A stretch of DNA of 64,000 nucleotides from Bolinopsis microptera. Taxonomy: Eukaryota > Ctenophora > Tentaculata > Lobata > Bolinopsidae. The DNA is taken from contig NC_087078.1 in the NCBI RefSeq assembly GCF_026151205.1, positions 5,907,675 through 5,971,674 on the forward strand, read 5' to 3'. The first letter of the stretch is position 1, and each line of letters opens with the position of its first letter. Below the pieces are notes generated by a model, which was given only the letters and a program-made list of their open reading frames with translations, was not told the origin of the DNA and did no database searches. This document shows, in pieces, positions 47,201-56,466 of the stretch. Made by a program: the position numbers and the translations under genes.

Positions 47201-47365
47201 GGATGATTTAGAATTTAACTCTTTCGAATCGAAAGTTAATTAATTTTTTCAGTCCCATGGACTGGTTTTTATTTTTGACAATGATGATATTCATTATATA
47301 TAACCTGTAATACTATTCTGTATATATCTAATTTCGTTTTCCAAAAAAAAAACTTCAATAGTAAA
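44255..47365 (+). mobile_element. Complete-looking RLE-type non-LTR retrotransposon with 15-bp TSD
   Basis: The host repeat sequence AACTTCAATAGTAAA is duplicated at 44255-44269 and 47351-47365 on either side of a 3.08 kb insert that ends in a run of A (47342-47352). This defines the insert as about 44270-47350. The continuous ORF inside shows a recent, possibly active copy. Insertion is within the foldback body, so this copy is not at an rDNA-type site. Confidence 0.88.
44361..47243 (+). CDS. Reverse transcriptase with C-terminal zinc knuckle and restriction-like endonuclease
   Basis: The first in-frame ATG inside the insert is at 44361 (MLESCQVSD), giving about 960 residues; the open frame extends further left into host repeat and should not be used. 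RT motifs in order: RLIPLNKCPGVRPIGIGETF, VDASNAFNSVNR (motif A), REGTTQGDNLAMS (motif B), WLADDATG (motif C), FVNQEKS (D) and HLGAVLG (E). The C-terminus has a CxC...H...C knuckle (CPCGKKFDVNHSLNC) and a PD-(D/E)xK-type endonuclease (RPDIKARGFY, then AFFDVKVINPNS). The tail CKLSFLIRKMILLCIRGSR is typical of this group. This places it with R2/NeSL-like RLE-bearing elements; the exact clade is open. No N-terminal zinc finger is visible, so the copy may be slightly 5'-truncated. Confidence 0.85.
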   Translation: MLESCQVSDTAIRIHLQRTPYLPSPIKSEHDDIPAECTEFKEQIDSCYEEIVHWKKNIFEPPTCKIGREFVKELSTWLEHFNIGSVYQCSSIKTFIVLPALLLQKPSAKSKKAEHKVLLKKRLELWRQGNISALMREARTIQRQLARSSRKQEKDCARKFANLMFEGKVSSAVRMLCDNDNKGILEMSTETMDQLLKKHPEPMPIVENSLLFGPIEEIEESLFYNIDETMVFRAAKFTNGSAGPSQTDADFFRFILTHKNFKEEGKKLRDEIAKFARLIASKPYNPDLLDSYVNSRLIPLNKCPGVRPIGIGETFRRIVGKCLSWELKTVIQVAAGPLQVCTGLKSGSEAAVHYMREQFETESAEAVILVDASNAFNSVNRQALLHNVRVLCPELSMIAINMYRKPCRLFVGGAEIPSREGTTQGDNLAMSLFAIATLPVLRKLEDHEKVAQVWLADDATGVGTLHALLGWWKDIIEEGLKYGYFVNQEKSCLILKNPEHLHTAQEIFSDCNIDIRIDGQRHLGAVLGTPEFKDTYINNLVVEWSDMLKKLVQFAKSQPQAAYACFTHGVRHKFTYFMRTLDISSYMGPLDKIITHELIPTIFGCPVFPIHRELMSLPLKNGGMGMPQLEYLAKREHAASLLVTRGLVNSMKGKSLATTDTESRDELQDMLKQRVLEYKEQQEEILKKVDKKTARILEQISEPGSSNWLSCLPLRKHGFVLNKSEFRDSIRLRYNLDLDRLPSHCPCGKKFDVNHSLNCHLGGYIIIRHNEIRDFLGGLLKTVCSDVEVEPQLQELEGEQFTRSSTLTGDQARPDIKARGFYRAGQVAFFDVKVINPNSNSYLQHSTKKVMENAEKQKSRCYNERILNVEHGSFAPLIYSVTGGMGPQAKTFEKLLCNKLAYKQKQNYNDIINYYRCKLSFLIRKMILLCIRGSRKTLNRTVELSNMDDLEFNSFESKVN

Positions 47366-47590
47366 TATCTTTATGAAGGAGCAAGGTAGGAAAATTTTCC
47401 GGTAGATTTTCGGAATGCTTGAACAATTATCTAAGGTGAAAATGTCCTCAGATTTTGAATAAAATTACTCCTTGATGGTGTAAAATCGATTTGAAAAGTT
47501 CTTACTTTGTCAAAAATCAAGTTTTAAAAACACTTAATTTGATGACGTCATCAAGTGATGATGATGACGTTAAATTATTTTTCAATACAA

Positions 47591-47901
47591 TCTTACTATA
47601 TATAAAGCGAGACGATATATATATATATCTGTGCCATTTTACTGACACCACGGCATCAACTTTAATGCGACTTTCCGCAAAAACCGTAAAAGATATACAA
47701 CTGAAACTTTTTTGACTGGGTCAAATGCTTTTATGCTTTTCAAATCAGCATGAAAAAATAAAAAATTGGCCAAGGAATAGGAGTTTTAGAGCCCAAAATT
47801 TGGACCCCCAAGTGGTGTCAAAAACGCGAATTAAATAGGTAATAATTATTTTAGTCTCTTGAGTCTTGACACCATTTTAGGGTTATACGGGTTCCTGCTA
47901 G
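47591..47901 (+). mobile_element. Non-autonomous Helitron, 311 bp
   Basis: Starts TCTTACTATATATAAAGCGA and ends GGGTTCCTGCTAG. It is inserted between A and T of the body sequence ACAA|TGTAAAC, which is intact in other copies. A 5'-TC, a 3'-CTAG, AT target and no target duplication are Helitron hallmarks. No ORF; moved in trans by an autonomous Helitron. Confidence 0.85.
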
Positions 47902-48044
47902 TGTAAACTAAAGCTTAAACGATTATCTTTAAAACCTGTGGTTCGAGATGACTGTATCGTTTATACTTATGAATCTACGGACACTTAAATGTAGGCTACA
48001 ATTTACTGCCAAAGCGTCTATATATATATATATATATATATACT

Positions 48045-48465
48045 TCACGACAATCTGTTGTAAAACAGGGGTTCCAGAAAACCCACTTCCCGATACTGCT
48101 GAAACATGAAAAAATTTTTACAGTCGATTTGGACGAGGTCTAGACGCCCTGCAAAGTTTCAGATCTCTAACTTAATTTTAACATGGTTTTTAAGGCACCT
48201 GAATATGGCGATTTTGGGTTTTTTACCTAATTTCGTATAACATGCTGGCGCGTATTTTGCGCAAATTTCTTAAGAACCTCCACATAACTATTTCTTATTC
48301 CTGTCATCTTTAACATTGAATTAGAATGTTTTGAACTTAAATATACCTGCTGAACTACTTTCGATGAGTCTTAATGCCTGGAAAACAATAAAGGGGATAT
48401 AATAGTATAGGGGGTAAATAGTGTTGTGAATATAAGGGCAACGGTTATGCTTGCCAGCATTGTGA
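48045..48465 (+). mobile_element. Tail MITE, short subfamily, copy 4
   Basis: Starts TCACGACAATCTG and ends CAGCATTGTGA, between TATATA runs, at the end of foldback unit copy 6. Confidence 0.75.
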
Positions 48466-48469
48466 TATA

Positions 48470-49985
48470 TATATAAATTAATTGTGGGTGGCGTCGTCTG
48501 CTTACAGTGCTCAATCGGCAAGCCGAGAGCTAGATACAAAATGAAACGACCGGTTGAGTCAGACAAATGTTTCAATCATGATACAAAACCATGATATCAT
48601 CAGTGACATATTATTATGTCATATATTGTTATACATAGACATATTGTTATATTATTATAGTATTGTAGACGATGCTTTCAACAAATTTAGTGATATAACC
48701 AATAGGAAAAACTTGTATGCCCCTAAAAATAAGGATGAGACGACTACTTGTCTAATACCCATGGTGATGGATCAGAATCCAGCACTTCCCAACATGGGGA
48801 ACATTATTCACAAGTATAAGCACCTTCTTAATCTCGATCCAGCCTTGAAGAAGCTAGTACGTGCTGACAGTGTATTTGTAAGTCACCGAAAGAATCAAAC
48901 TATCGGTGGCATGCTTGTACACAATAAGTATCGTGCTAGTGGAACTGTAAGCAGTGATAGAGATGGAGAAGCCACTGCTAGTCAATTTCTTCAACCAGAC
49001 GCTGCAATATTGCCGGCTGTTCGGGAGGCTGACAACGCAGGGTGCCATGCCTGTGGAAAATGCTATATTTGTAAGCAAAGTTTCCTGTCCCCTTGTTCCA
49101 AATTTAGTAGTCACCATTCTAAACAAGTTTTCCCTATTACTAAATATATAACTTGTCAGAGTAATAACCTTATTTATTTAATGGAGTGTAGAACTTGTAA
49201 ACCATCGTATGTAGGATATACTACTTCTAATCTCCCTAAGAGATTTTCTAATCATAAGAGCCACATTAAGAAAGGTATCAGAAGTTGTAAGTTAGTAAAT
49301 CACTTTTTAGATATTGATCATGATTTAGATTTTAGTTCAGTAGCCTTATATAACTCTTCACTTAGTACGCACCTTTCTGTTATTATAGTGGACGCTCTTG
49401 AATTTAAACCTGAAATAAGTCAAGCAGATAGGGAAAAGGCCATGGAAGCTAGAGAGGGGTTCTACCAGACCCAATTGAAAACCCTTGAGCGTTATGGGGG
49501 TATGAACACCCTCGATAGTAACCACATCCTTTTTAAATCCGCTGGAGCTTAGTGTTTAGTTTATTTATTTTATTTGACATGATCTCAGCCTATTAACCCG
49601 TGTTTAGTTTACAATATTGCTATCAGAGACGTGTTATATTCATTACTATTTATATATTTTTACTGCTTGATTCAGAGAAATCTAGCTTTTTCCGAGAAAC
49701 TAATCTTTAATAGATTAGATAAAATGTACGCAGCCATTCTTTTCTTTTGATTATTAATCAGTATATTTTAGTTTTGTACCGTTTTAAGTCACATAGTTTT
49801 GTACGTCTTCCTAAGACTTGTTTTCCTTTCCTAGTTTGTAAGTTATTTTAAAGATTTGTGAATATTCCAGTTGCTTTTAGAACAATTTTATCTCAGATAA
49901 CGATGTTTAATAAAATGATGCAAAGACTTATTTCGAAGATCTAATCAACACCGACTTTTAATGTGTAGGAGTACAGCTACAAAAT
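48470..49985 (+). mobile_element. 5'-truncated Penelope-like element
   Basis: Inserted in TA-rich sequence between two tail MITEs. It contains the C-terminal end of a Penelope-like polyprotein followed by about 430 bp of AT-rich 3' sequence. The RT core is missing. I looked for a hammerhead ribozyme core, as found in many Penelope-like elements, and did not find a convincing one. Confidence 0.75.
48660..49552 (+). CDS. Penelope-like element C-terminus: RT thumb, CxxC finger and GIY-YIG endonuclease
   Basis: The first part matches the RT-C-terminal linker of Penelope-like elements (VMDQNPALPNMGNIIHKY, VSHRKNQTIGGMLVHNKYR). A cysteine cluster CHACGKCYIC follows. The GIY-YIG domain has IYLMECRTCKPSYVGYTT, conserved Arg/His in LPKRFSNHKSHI and the catalytic Glu in AREGFYQTQLKTLERYGGMN. 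The combination of finger and GIY-YIG is specific to EN-containing Penelope-like elements. The enzyme would nick DNA for target-primed reverse transcription. The frame is intact to TAG at 49550-49552. The first residues of the open frame, from 48554, look like flanking sequence. Confidence 0.88.
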
Positions 49986-50000
49986 ATATATATATATACT

Positions 50001-50421
50001 TCACGACAATCTGTTGTAAAACAGGGGTTCCAGAAAACTCACTTCCCGATACTCCTGAAACATGAAATTTTTTTTACAGTCGATTTGGACAAGGTCTAGA
50101 CGCCCTGCAAAGTTTCATATCTCTAACTCAATTTTAACATGGTTTTTAAGGCACCTGAATATGGCGATTTTGGGTTTTTTACCTAATTTCGTATAACATG
50201 CTGGCGCGTATTTTGCGCAAATTTCTTAAGAACCTCCACATAACTATTTCTTATTCCTGTCATCTTTAACATTGAATTAGAATGTTTTGAACTTAAATAT
50301 GCCTGCTGAACTACTTTCGATGAGTCTTAATGCCTGGAAAACAATAAAGGGGATATACTAGTATAGGGGGTAAATAGTATTGTGAATATAAGGGCGACGG
50401 TAATGCTTGCCAGCATTGTGA
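50001..50421 (+). mobile_element. Tail MITE, short subfamily, copy 5
   Basis: Starts TCACGACAATCTG after a TATATA run and ends CAGCATTGTGA. It is followed by a GC-rich hAT-like end (50438-50526). Confidence 0.75.
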
Positions 50422-50437
50422 TTTAGTTGGCCTTGAT

Positions 50438-50526
50438 TTCACGGCTCACGCCGGCGTACGCCGCCGCCGCCGGTGTAATTTTAGTGAAACGCCGCCGCCG
50501 ATCGATTTAGCCACGGCGGACAAGCC
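50438..50526. mobile_element. GC-rich hAT-like terminal segment, second copy
   Basis: CGCCGGCGTACGCCGCCGCC at the left and CACGGCGGACAAGCCTG at the right, the complement of the terminus at 37041. It truncates the left arm of the next foldback. Confidence 0.45.
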
Positions 50527-50527
50527 T

Positions 50528-52023
50528 GGCCAGTGTCTATCTTTCCCAAACAAAAGGAAATGATATTAATTTGATTGACCGTTCTCAAATGCAAAATGAT
50601 ACCGAGAATGAAATCGGTCGCTCGCTTTTCCCATTCATTCACGGCTTACGAATTGTAATAAGTTTCGATTGATTACATCAATCAGATGCTGTAAAAATCT
50701 CTTTGGGTTGCGTTCGGGTCGATACTTAGTATTTCGGGGTAAGGGTGGTAGTTATAACTTATTGAATTAGCTGAAGTTTCTTGAATCTTTATTGCCGAGT
50801 ACAGCTGCACCTTTGGGTAGTTCTTCTTAATATATTACAATTGTAAATGAATGGGAAAAGCGAGCGACCGATTTCATTCTCGGTATCATTTTGCATTTGA
50901 GAACGGTCAATCAAATTAATATCATTTCCTTTTGTTTGGGAAAGAGAGACACTGGCAGCGGTCCACTCTACCCATGATTATGGGTTTTGGTAAAATATCA
51001 TCTCTTTTTGATTATAATGTCAGGGTACTTTATAAAGTCGAAATATAAACTGATATCTTCATTAATAAGGAGGAAGTTTCAACGATTTCGAAATTTTTCC
51101 TTTAAAAACATTTCCTTGTGTTTAGGTAAGCATATCGGTCGATCACTGACTGAATATGCCACTTAATACTCATCCAAGTTGGCATTAAATTCATACATAA
51201 TGACATTAAACTGTCGTGGCAAAGCAGAATTTGTTGGAAATCACGAATGAGCAAAATTCTCACCTTTCGCACGTGCAAACTTTGAGCGGACGTTGCGTGC
51301 GCATCCAATATTGAATCACCGTAAATTTTTGCATGATGGTGTTTTATATATAGTTTGATAAGCATAAAAAGTTTCAAAGTATTTCAAGAAGAACTGTAAT
51401 CACAACGGCACTCCAAAGTTGACGGAAATTGGTGAAAACAGCAATTTTCAGTGATTTTAGCAATTTTCTATTAATTTGGGCGTGGCCCCACGTGTGCAAC
51501 TTTTCGATTTTCAACTTTAAAACTAGCCTATGACACAATTAAGACCTTTAGGAAGCAAAATTGAGCTCCACAACCCAAGGGATGGTGCAACACCAGAGAA
51601 TACTAGAACGTAAAATTAGCGTTTTTATAAAATTATTCTTTAAAAAAGCACTAACTTCAATAGCGAATATCTTTATGAAGGAGCAAGCTAGAAAAACTTT
51701 CCGGTAGATTTTCAGAATGCCTAAACAATTATCTAACTTCAATATGCCCTCAAATTTTGAATAAAATTACTCCTTAATGGCGTAAAATCGATTTGAAAAA
51801 TGATTACTTTGTGAAAAATCAAGTTTTATAAATGGTTAACTTGATGACGTCATCAAGTGGTGATAATGACGTTGAATTACTTTTTAACATAATGTAAACT
51901 AAAGTCTAAACAATTACCTTCAAGACCTGTGGTCCGAAATGGCTGTATCTTTAAAGCTTCTGAATCTACAGACACCTAAATATAGCCTATAATTGACTGG
52001 CAAAGCGTCTATCCCTGAATGTA
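50528..52023 (+). mobile_element. Foldback-plus-body unit, copy 7
   Basis: The foldback 50528-50998 lacks the outermost 40 bp of its left arm. Its loop is a shortened version of the 200-bp loop of copies 3 and 4. The body contains CTTGATGACGTCATCAAG near 51839-51856. It ends in a TA run, where an APE-type LINE is inserted; a tail MITE follows the LINE at 56467. Confidence 0.8.
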
Positions 52024-52126
52024 TGTTATTATATATATTATATAACTTTATTCAAATCAAAAATAGAACATAAAGAACATCTTGATGACCTGATAAGTCA
52101 CCAAGATAAAAATAACACAGAATAAA

Positions 52127-54379
52127 CTAAATCATGCTTAACTCTCTCCATGCTTTTCTATCTGTTGCAAAAAGTCTTAAATGGTATAAATCGTCTGTAT
52201 TTACAAGTCTAAAGTTTCTGTCACTTAAATCGTTCAAAATAGTTTTTAACAAGTTTGACTGGTGTCGTCCGAATCTACCTCTCATCAAACTCTGACTCTC
52301 TACAGCAAAATGTAAGGCAAGCTGGGCAGGTGAATTATTATCACTGCGGAGGATGTGACCGAGCATTCTCCACCGTGCACGAGCAACACGCTCACTTAGT
52401 GGAACAACTTCGCAGCGTTTGTATAGAGTCACATTTCGTATGACATTAGGGTAGGTCATGCCGATGATCGTACGGAGATGATTCCTGTGGCAGACATCAA
52501 GTTTCTGAAGGAGTTGTTTAGATGTTGCCCAACTGTTGCAATTATACATCAGTATTGAAACAACTTGTGCTTCATATATCTTGAGTCGAATCTTCAAGGG
52601 TATACGTCTACCTTGTTCCCAGACTTTTTTGTAGTTCTGAAAAGCAATGTTAGTAAGTATACATCGTCTCTTGACATCTTCGATGCTACACAACTTAGAG
52701 CCTAAAGAGATAGATGACCTCCAAGGTTCTCTACCTCTGAGTGTCTCTCCTTTGTTATCAACCTCGTTCTTGCCGGCCAGATAGAAGTGGGTGAACTCGG
52801 TTTTTGACTCATTGACAAAAAGATTCCACTCTTCCAATATCTCTTTACATATTGGCAACAAAGACTCCAAATTGCTTTTATCCTCATCAGTAAAATCAAC
52901 ATCATCTGCGTACTCCCACTCGAGGGGTAGCAGATTCTCAGCTATGGGAGGGTTAGGTCTTAGATAGGACATAACAGCACGCAGGTGGTAAAGTGCTGCT
53001 GCCAGATATAGAGTGAACAAGTTTCCAGACAAACTGTCGCCTTGAAAAGCTCCAATCGTGACAATAAACTCTCCCGATATTGTTGAGTTCACTTTGATCT
53101 TCAGTTTAGTATTTGCGAGCAAATACCTTACCAGTCGAATGTCGTCCTCACTACAACCAGCATCAGCTAAAATGTCAAGTAATACCGACCTCTTTATGGT
53201 ATCAAAAGCAGAGGACATGTCAATGCCCATCTTATGAAGAGACCAGCGTTTTTCCTTGACAACTGACACTAGTATTCGCTGGGTCCAAACAATATTTGCA
53301 CAACTATGGCCAGGTTTATAGGCATTCTGCCAAGGACCAGTGTACTGAGATACTTGCCTTTGGATGCGCTTTAAGACTATCATGGACAATATCTTTCTAG
53401 TACCGTTTAGTAGGCAAAGTGGGCGCAAACTCTTAGGGGGGCCTAGTGGCTTTCCAGGTTTTTGGAGCGGAGTAAGGTATCCCTCTGTGAAAGAAGGTAC
53501 ATGTTCATGGAGCTCAAAGGATCGATTAGTAAGTTGTGCAAATGTGGAAAAAAAGATTTCAGGAGAGTGTTTAAGAAATTCGTTTGGGATCCCATCTGGT
53601 CCAACAGCTTTACCATTCTTGAGTTTCTTGGCCGCAAGCTCAACTTCAAACGCTGTAATGGGGTTTTGAAGTGGCCTAGGGTTACCTGTGAACGGTTCTA
53701 GTGGTGGTTCACTGTCAGGTCCAGTGTAGTGTTTTTCGAAGTACTGGCGAATGATTTCAGCCTTGTCTCGTTCATTATCTACCAGTTGGTTGTCAGTGTT
53801 GAAAACAGACACAGAGCCTGCACCCGTTTTCTGTTTGCCTGATAGTTGACGAGCAGCTTCAAACATTCTCCGTCCTTCGTCTATGGTGGCTATAGAGTCA
53901 GCTAGGCTGTTTGCTAACTCAACTCTCAATGTTTTCAACCGTTTAGTAATGTCGTTTGAGAGCCTGTTAATTTTAGCTCTGAGAGCTGTCCTGTCTCTGT
54001 ATTCGTTGTTGTTCAGTTGTTGTAAAAGTTGTTTCCTTTCTTCAGACATGCTAACAACTTGACTGTCAGAGGAATGATTCCTCTTTCGCTGTGGCTCGCG
54101 AAAACCCACAGTGGAAACAGCAGCTTCTTTAACTTCACCAAAAAGCATATCAAATTGCTGTTCCGTGTTGTTGGAGATAAAGTCAGGATCTGATACAGTT
54201 TGCTCAAGTTTCTGACGAAGTTCTTGCTGATATTGTTGTTGAGCTTGTTTGCTTCCAATCAAGGTTGTTGTGTTATAAGTCTTTTGAAATGCACTGCTCT
54301 CCTTGCACAACTTGAAGCGCTGCGAAAAATCTGCCTTGGCAACAACAAGTTTGTGGTCACTGCGGTGCTTTGTACCTGC
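52127..54379 (-). CDS. APE-type LINE, RT part of ORF2
   Basis: The minus-strand frame enters from the solo LTR with GTKHRSDHKLVVAK, the end of the endonuclease domain, and continues through a helical linker to the RT. Motifs: KKLKNGKAVGPDGIPNEFLK, GYLTPLQKPGKP, GIDMSSAFDTIKR (motif A), GAFQGDSLSGNLFTLYLA (motif B) and WEYADDVDF (motif C). After the RT is the block LKIRLKIYEAQVVSILMYNC, RARWRMLGHILR, common to RTE-like and related LINEs. About 750 codons to the stop near 52127. No stop or frameshift seen. Clade is uncertain: RTE-like features, but a divergent thumb. Confidence 0.82.
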   Translation of the reverse strand, partial: AGTKHRSDHKLVVAKADFSQRFKLCKESSAFQKTYNTTTLIGSKQAQQQYQQELRQKLEQTVSDPDFISNNTEQQFDMLFGEVKEAAVSTVGFREPQRKRNHSSDSQVVSMSEERKQLLQQLNNNEYRDRTALRAKINRLSNDITKRLKTLRVELANSLADSIATIDEGRRMFEAARQLSGKQKTGAGSVSVFNTDNQLVDNERDKAEIIRQYFEKHYTGPDSEPPLEPFTGNPRPLQNPITAFEVELAAKKLKNGKAVGPDGIPNEFLKHSPEIFFSTFAQLTNRSFELHEHVPSFTEGYLTPLQKPGKPLGPPKSLRPLCLLNGTRKILSMIVLKRIQRQVSQYTGPWQNAYKPGHSCANIVWTQRILVSVVKEKRWSLHKMGIDMSSAFDTIKRSVLLDILADAGCSEDDIRLVRYLLANTKLKIKVNSTISGEFIVTIGAFQGDSLSGNLFTLYLAAALYHLRAVMSYLRPNPPIAENLLPLEWEYADDVDFTDEDKSNLESLLPICKEILEEWNLFVNESKTEFTHFYLAGKNEVDNKGETLRGREPWRSSISLGSKLCSIEDVKRRCILTNIAFQNYKKVWEQGRRIPLKIRLKIYEAQVVSILMYNCNSWATSKQLLQKLDVCHRNHLRTIIGMTYPNVIRNVTLYKRCEVVPLSERVARARWRMLGHILRSDNNSPAQLALHFAVESQSLMRGRFGRHQSNLLKTILNDLSDRNFRLVNTDDLYHLRLFATDRKAWRELSMI

Positions 54380-55576
54380 TGTAGGAACCTCCCGTGGGAG
54401 TAACTACTAACTAGTCACTAGGTCTACGCAATTTATAGGGCTCCATCCTATAAGAACCAGTATAGGATCTAACTACGCCTGGTATATAGTACTGACTACA
54501 AGTCTTAATAACTTGCGGTCTAACTACTAGTAGCTAGAGCGCTCTAATGATGACTAGCTTGAGGGTCTTCGGGATCGATAGTCTCCACCAGTATGGTGTT
54601 ACTCTAATTCGCCAAGAACTTGTATCCTCCTGAAACTGTACGAGTTAAGCTTGTGATTAAATACGACTTTCTGTGTCAAGGACTCAAATTTACTTGCGGC
54701 ACTGCACACTTTTAGTAATTGTAGCGACTCAACTTTCAATCATAGTCTCGGAGACTTGCAATATAGCAGTTTTAGCAGTGGTAGTGTAAGCGATTAAAGA
54801 CAGTATATGAAAAGACCAGCAGAACATCTGGTCATCAAGGTAAGTAGTATCAAGTATCATAGTATAGTACAATAAAATATAGTATCGACCGAGCTAACCG
54901 ACCTTAGGATGAGTAGGAGGGGTGGACAGTTGAAGAGTTGGTTCTCTAATCTGCATATCGCCACCGCAGCTTAAAGAGTCGACTTTCCTCAACAAGTCCG
55001 GAGATGAGTCTGATCGCTGGCCGGAGATGAGTCTGATCATCTTCAGTCGCACGGAGGCAGAATCAGGGCGTCATCTTAGGGATAAGGGCAGGAACAGAGT
55101 AGAAGTGAAGAGATCCAGAGGGTCAGTGTCGGAACGATCGGAGGCCGAGTGACCAACTCGAAGTTGGAATAATGGAACTGAGTAGAAGTGGGGAGAAGTC
55201 CGGGTCGTCATCTCGGATAGTCTCCCAGGTTCTGGTAATTACCGTTTAAACTCAGAGGTCCGATAATTGGTCGTATCAGCTCGGTTTATCTCGTCCTTTC
55301 CTGGTGCACTGAGATATGAGATTTCGCCGTCAGGACACCGGTTCGGGGGCTCCGTGATTGGTTGCTATTCGTACGGTTGCCACGGTGATTGGCGCGCTCC
55401 ACAAGTTGATGGAAGCCTTGTTACTGCAACTCTTAATGAGCCTTCATTCGCTCCTAGAGATGTCCCGTCCGGTCCATCACGGTATGAACTAGGTATGAAG
55501 TGTAAGTGTCAACTCCCGGTGCTCAGTTATTAACTGAGCGACAAAAAGAATAGGGGGCCGAGGTTCTTACACCTGC
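54375..55576. mobile_element. Solo LTR inserted in LINE ORF2 (family 2), 5-bp TSD CCTGC
   Basis: 1,192 bp (54380-55571) starting TGTAGGAACCTCCC and ending GAGGTTCTTACA, with terminal inverted repeat TGTARGAACCTC. Flanked by CCTGC at 54375-54379 and 55572-55576. Removing it restores the LINE reading frame across the end of the endonuclease (SYAG to TKHRSDHK). No coding content. Confidence 0.88.
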
Positions 55577-56341
55577 ATATGACCTGGCATCAGTTAGCAG
55601 TGCCTTGCTTCTGGACTTGCAGAGTATGAAGCCAATCTGTTGTAAATAAGGTTTACTTTTCCTGGTTGCTTGATCCCGAATCCAACCAGTCCGTGTGGTA
55701 ATGTGTCTGCTGTCATGGGAGAATGAAGTGTTGGCAGCAAACAGGCCATTAGCAGTGAGAAAGTGTAGCAACCTTTCACCGTTTTCATTCCTCCTCCCAA
55801 CACCATGTCTACCAATATTCACATGTAAACCATTTTCTACATCAACAGGGCTTCTTTTGCCAAGTTTGGTATTAAAGTCGCCTAACATCCATACTTCAAA
55901 TCTAGCAGGAACACTGATAGCCTCGAGTAGCTCATCGTAAAATTGGGTTGCTATTCGGGGATTCTGAACTGACTTGGGATTCGTAGGGCTGTAACAATTA
56001 ACAATTCTGATATGACAAGGTGGTTGATCCACCCTTTTAGCACTTAATTTAAAGTCCATATAAACAACTCTGTCACTGATCTGATGATGCGATACTATAA
56101 ATTCCAAAAAACGCTTGTTAACAATAAACCCAAGTCCACCGTGTCTATCGTGTCTCTGATCAAACAAAAACAATCGATGATGTCCAGGGAGTGTTGTTTC
56201 CAAGTATTCACGTGTCTTGGTCTCCTGAAGTGCTAAAATGTCTAAGTTATATCTGTCAATGTCCTCTGCAACAAAGTGTTGCCTGTATGTGGTCGATAGA
56301 CCGCAAACATTCCATGTCCCAAAATTGAGTGTCGTAGCCAT
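55577..56341 (-). CDS. APE-type LINE, endonuclease part of ORF2
   Basis: Starts at MATTLNFGTWNVCGL (56341). The APE-like blocks follow in order: LALQETKT (catalytic Glu), GGLGFIVNKRF, IVNCYSPTNPKS, WMLGDFNTKLGKRS, RTGWIRDQ, QQIGFILCK and LLTDARSYAG. The final SDH block lies on the other side of the solo LTR at about 54330. The open frame reads on into the LTR for about 17 residues, which are not part of the protein. An alternative start 25 codons upstream (56416) exists. Confidence 0.85.
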
Positions 56342-56466
56342 GATGAAAAGAGTAGCGTAGACTAGGAATCCTGCGATCTTCCTCGAGGCGTTAAACGTAC
56401 TGACTTTAGCAGTCATGCGGACCCGTTACAGTCACACACCATCAAATGTATGTATATATGTATATG

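Noticed and set aside
48480..48560. Possible hammerhead ribozyme near the Penelope-like element (GAAAC next to a short stem)
   Set aside because: The conserved CUGANGA segment and a proper three-stem layout are absent.
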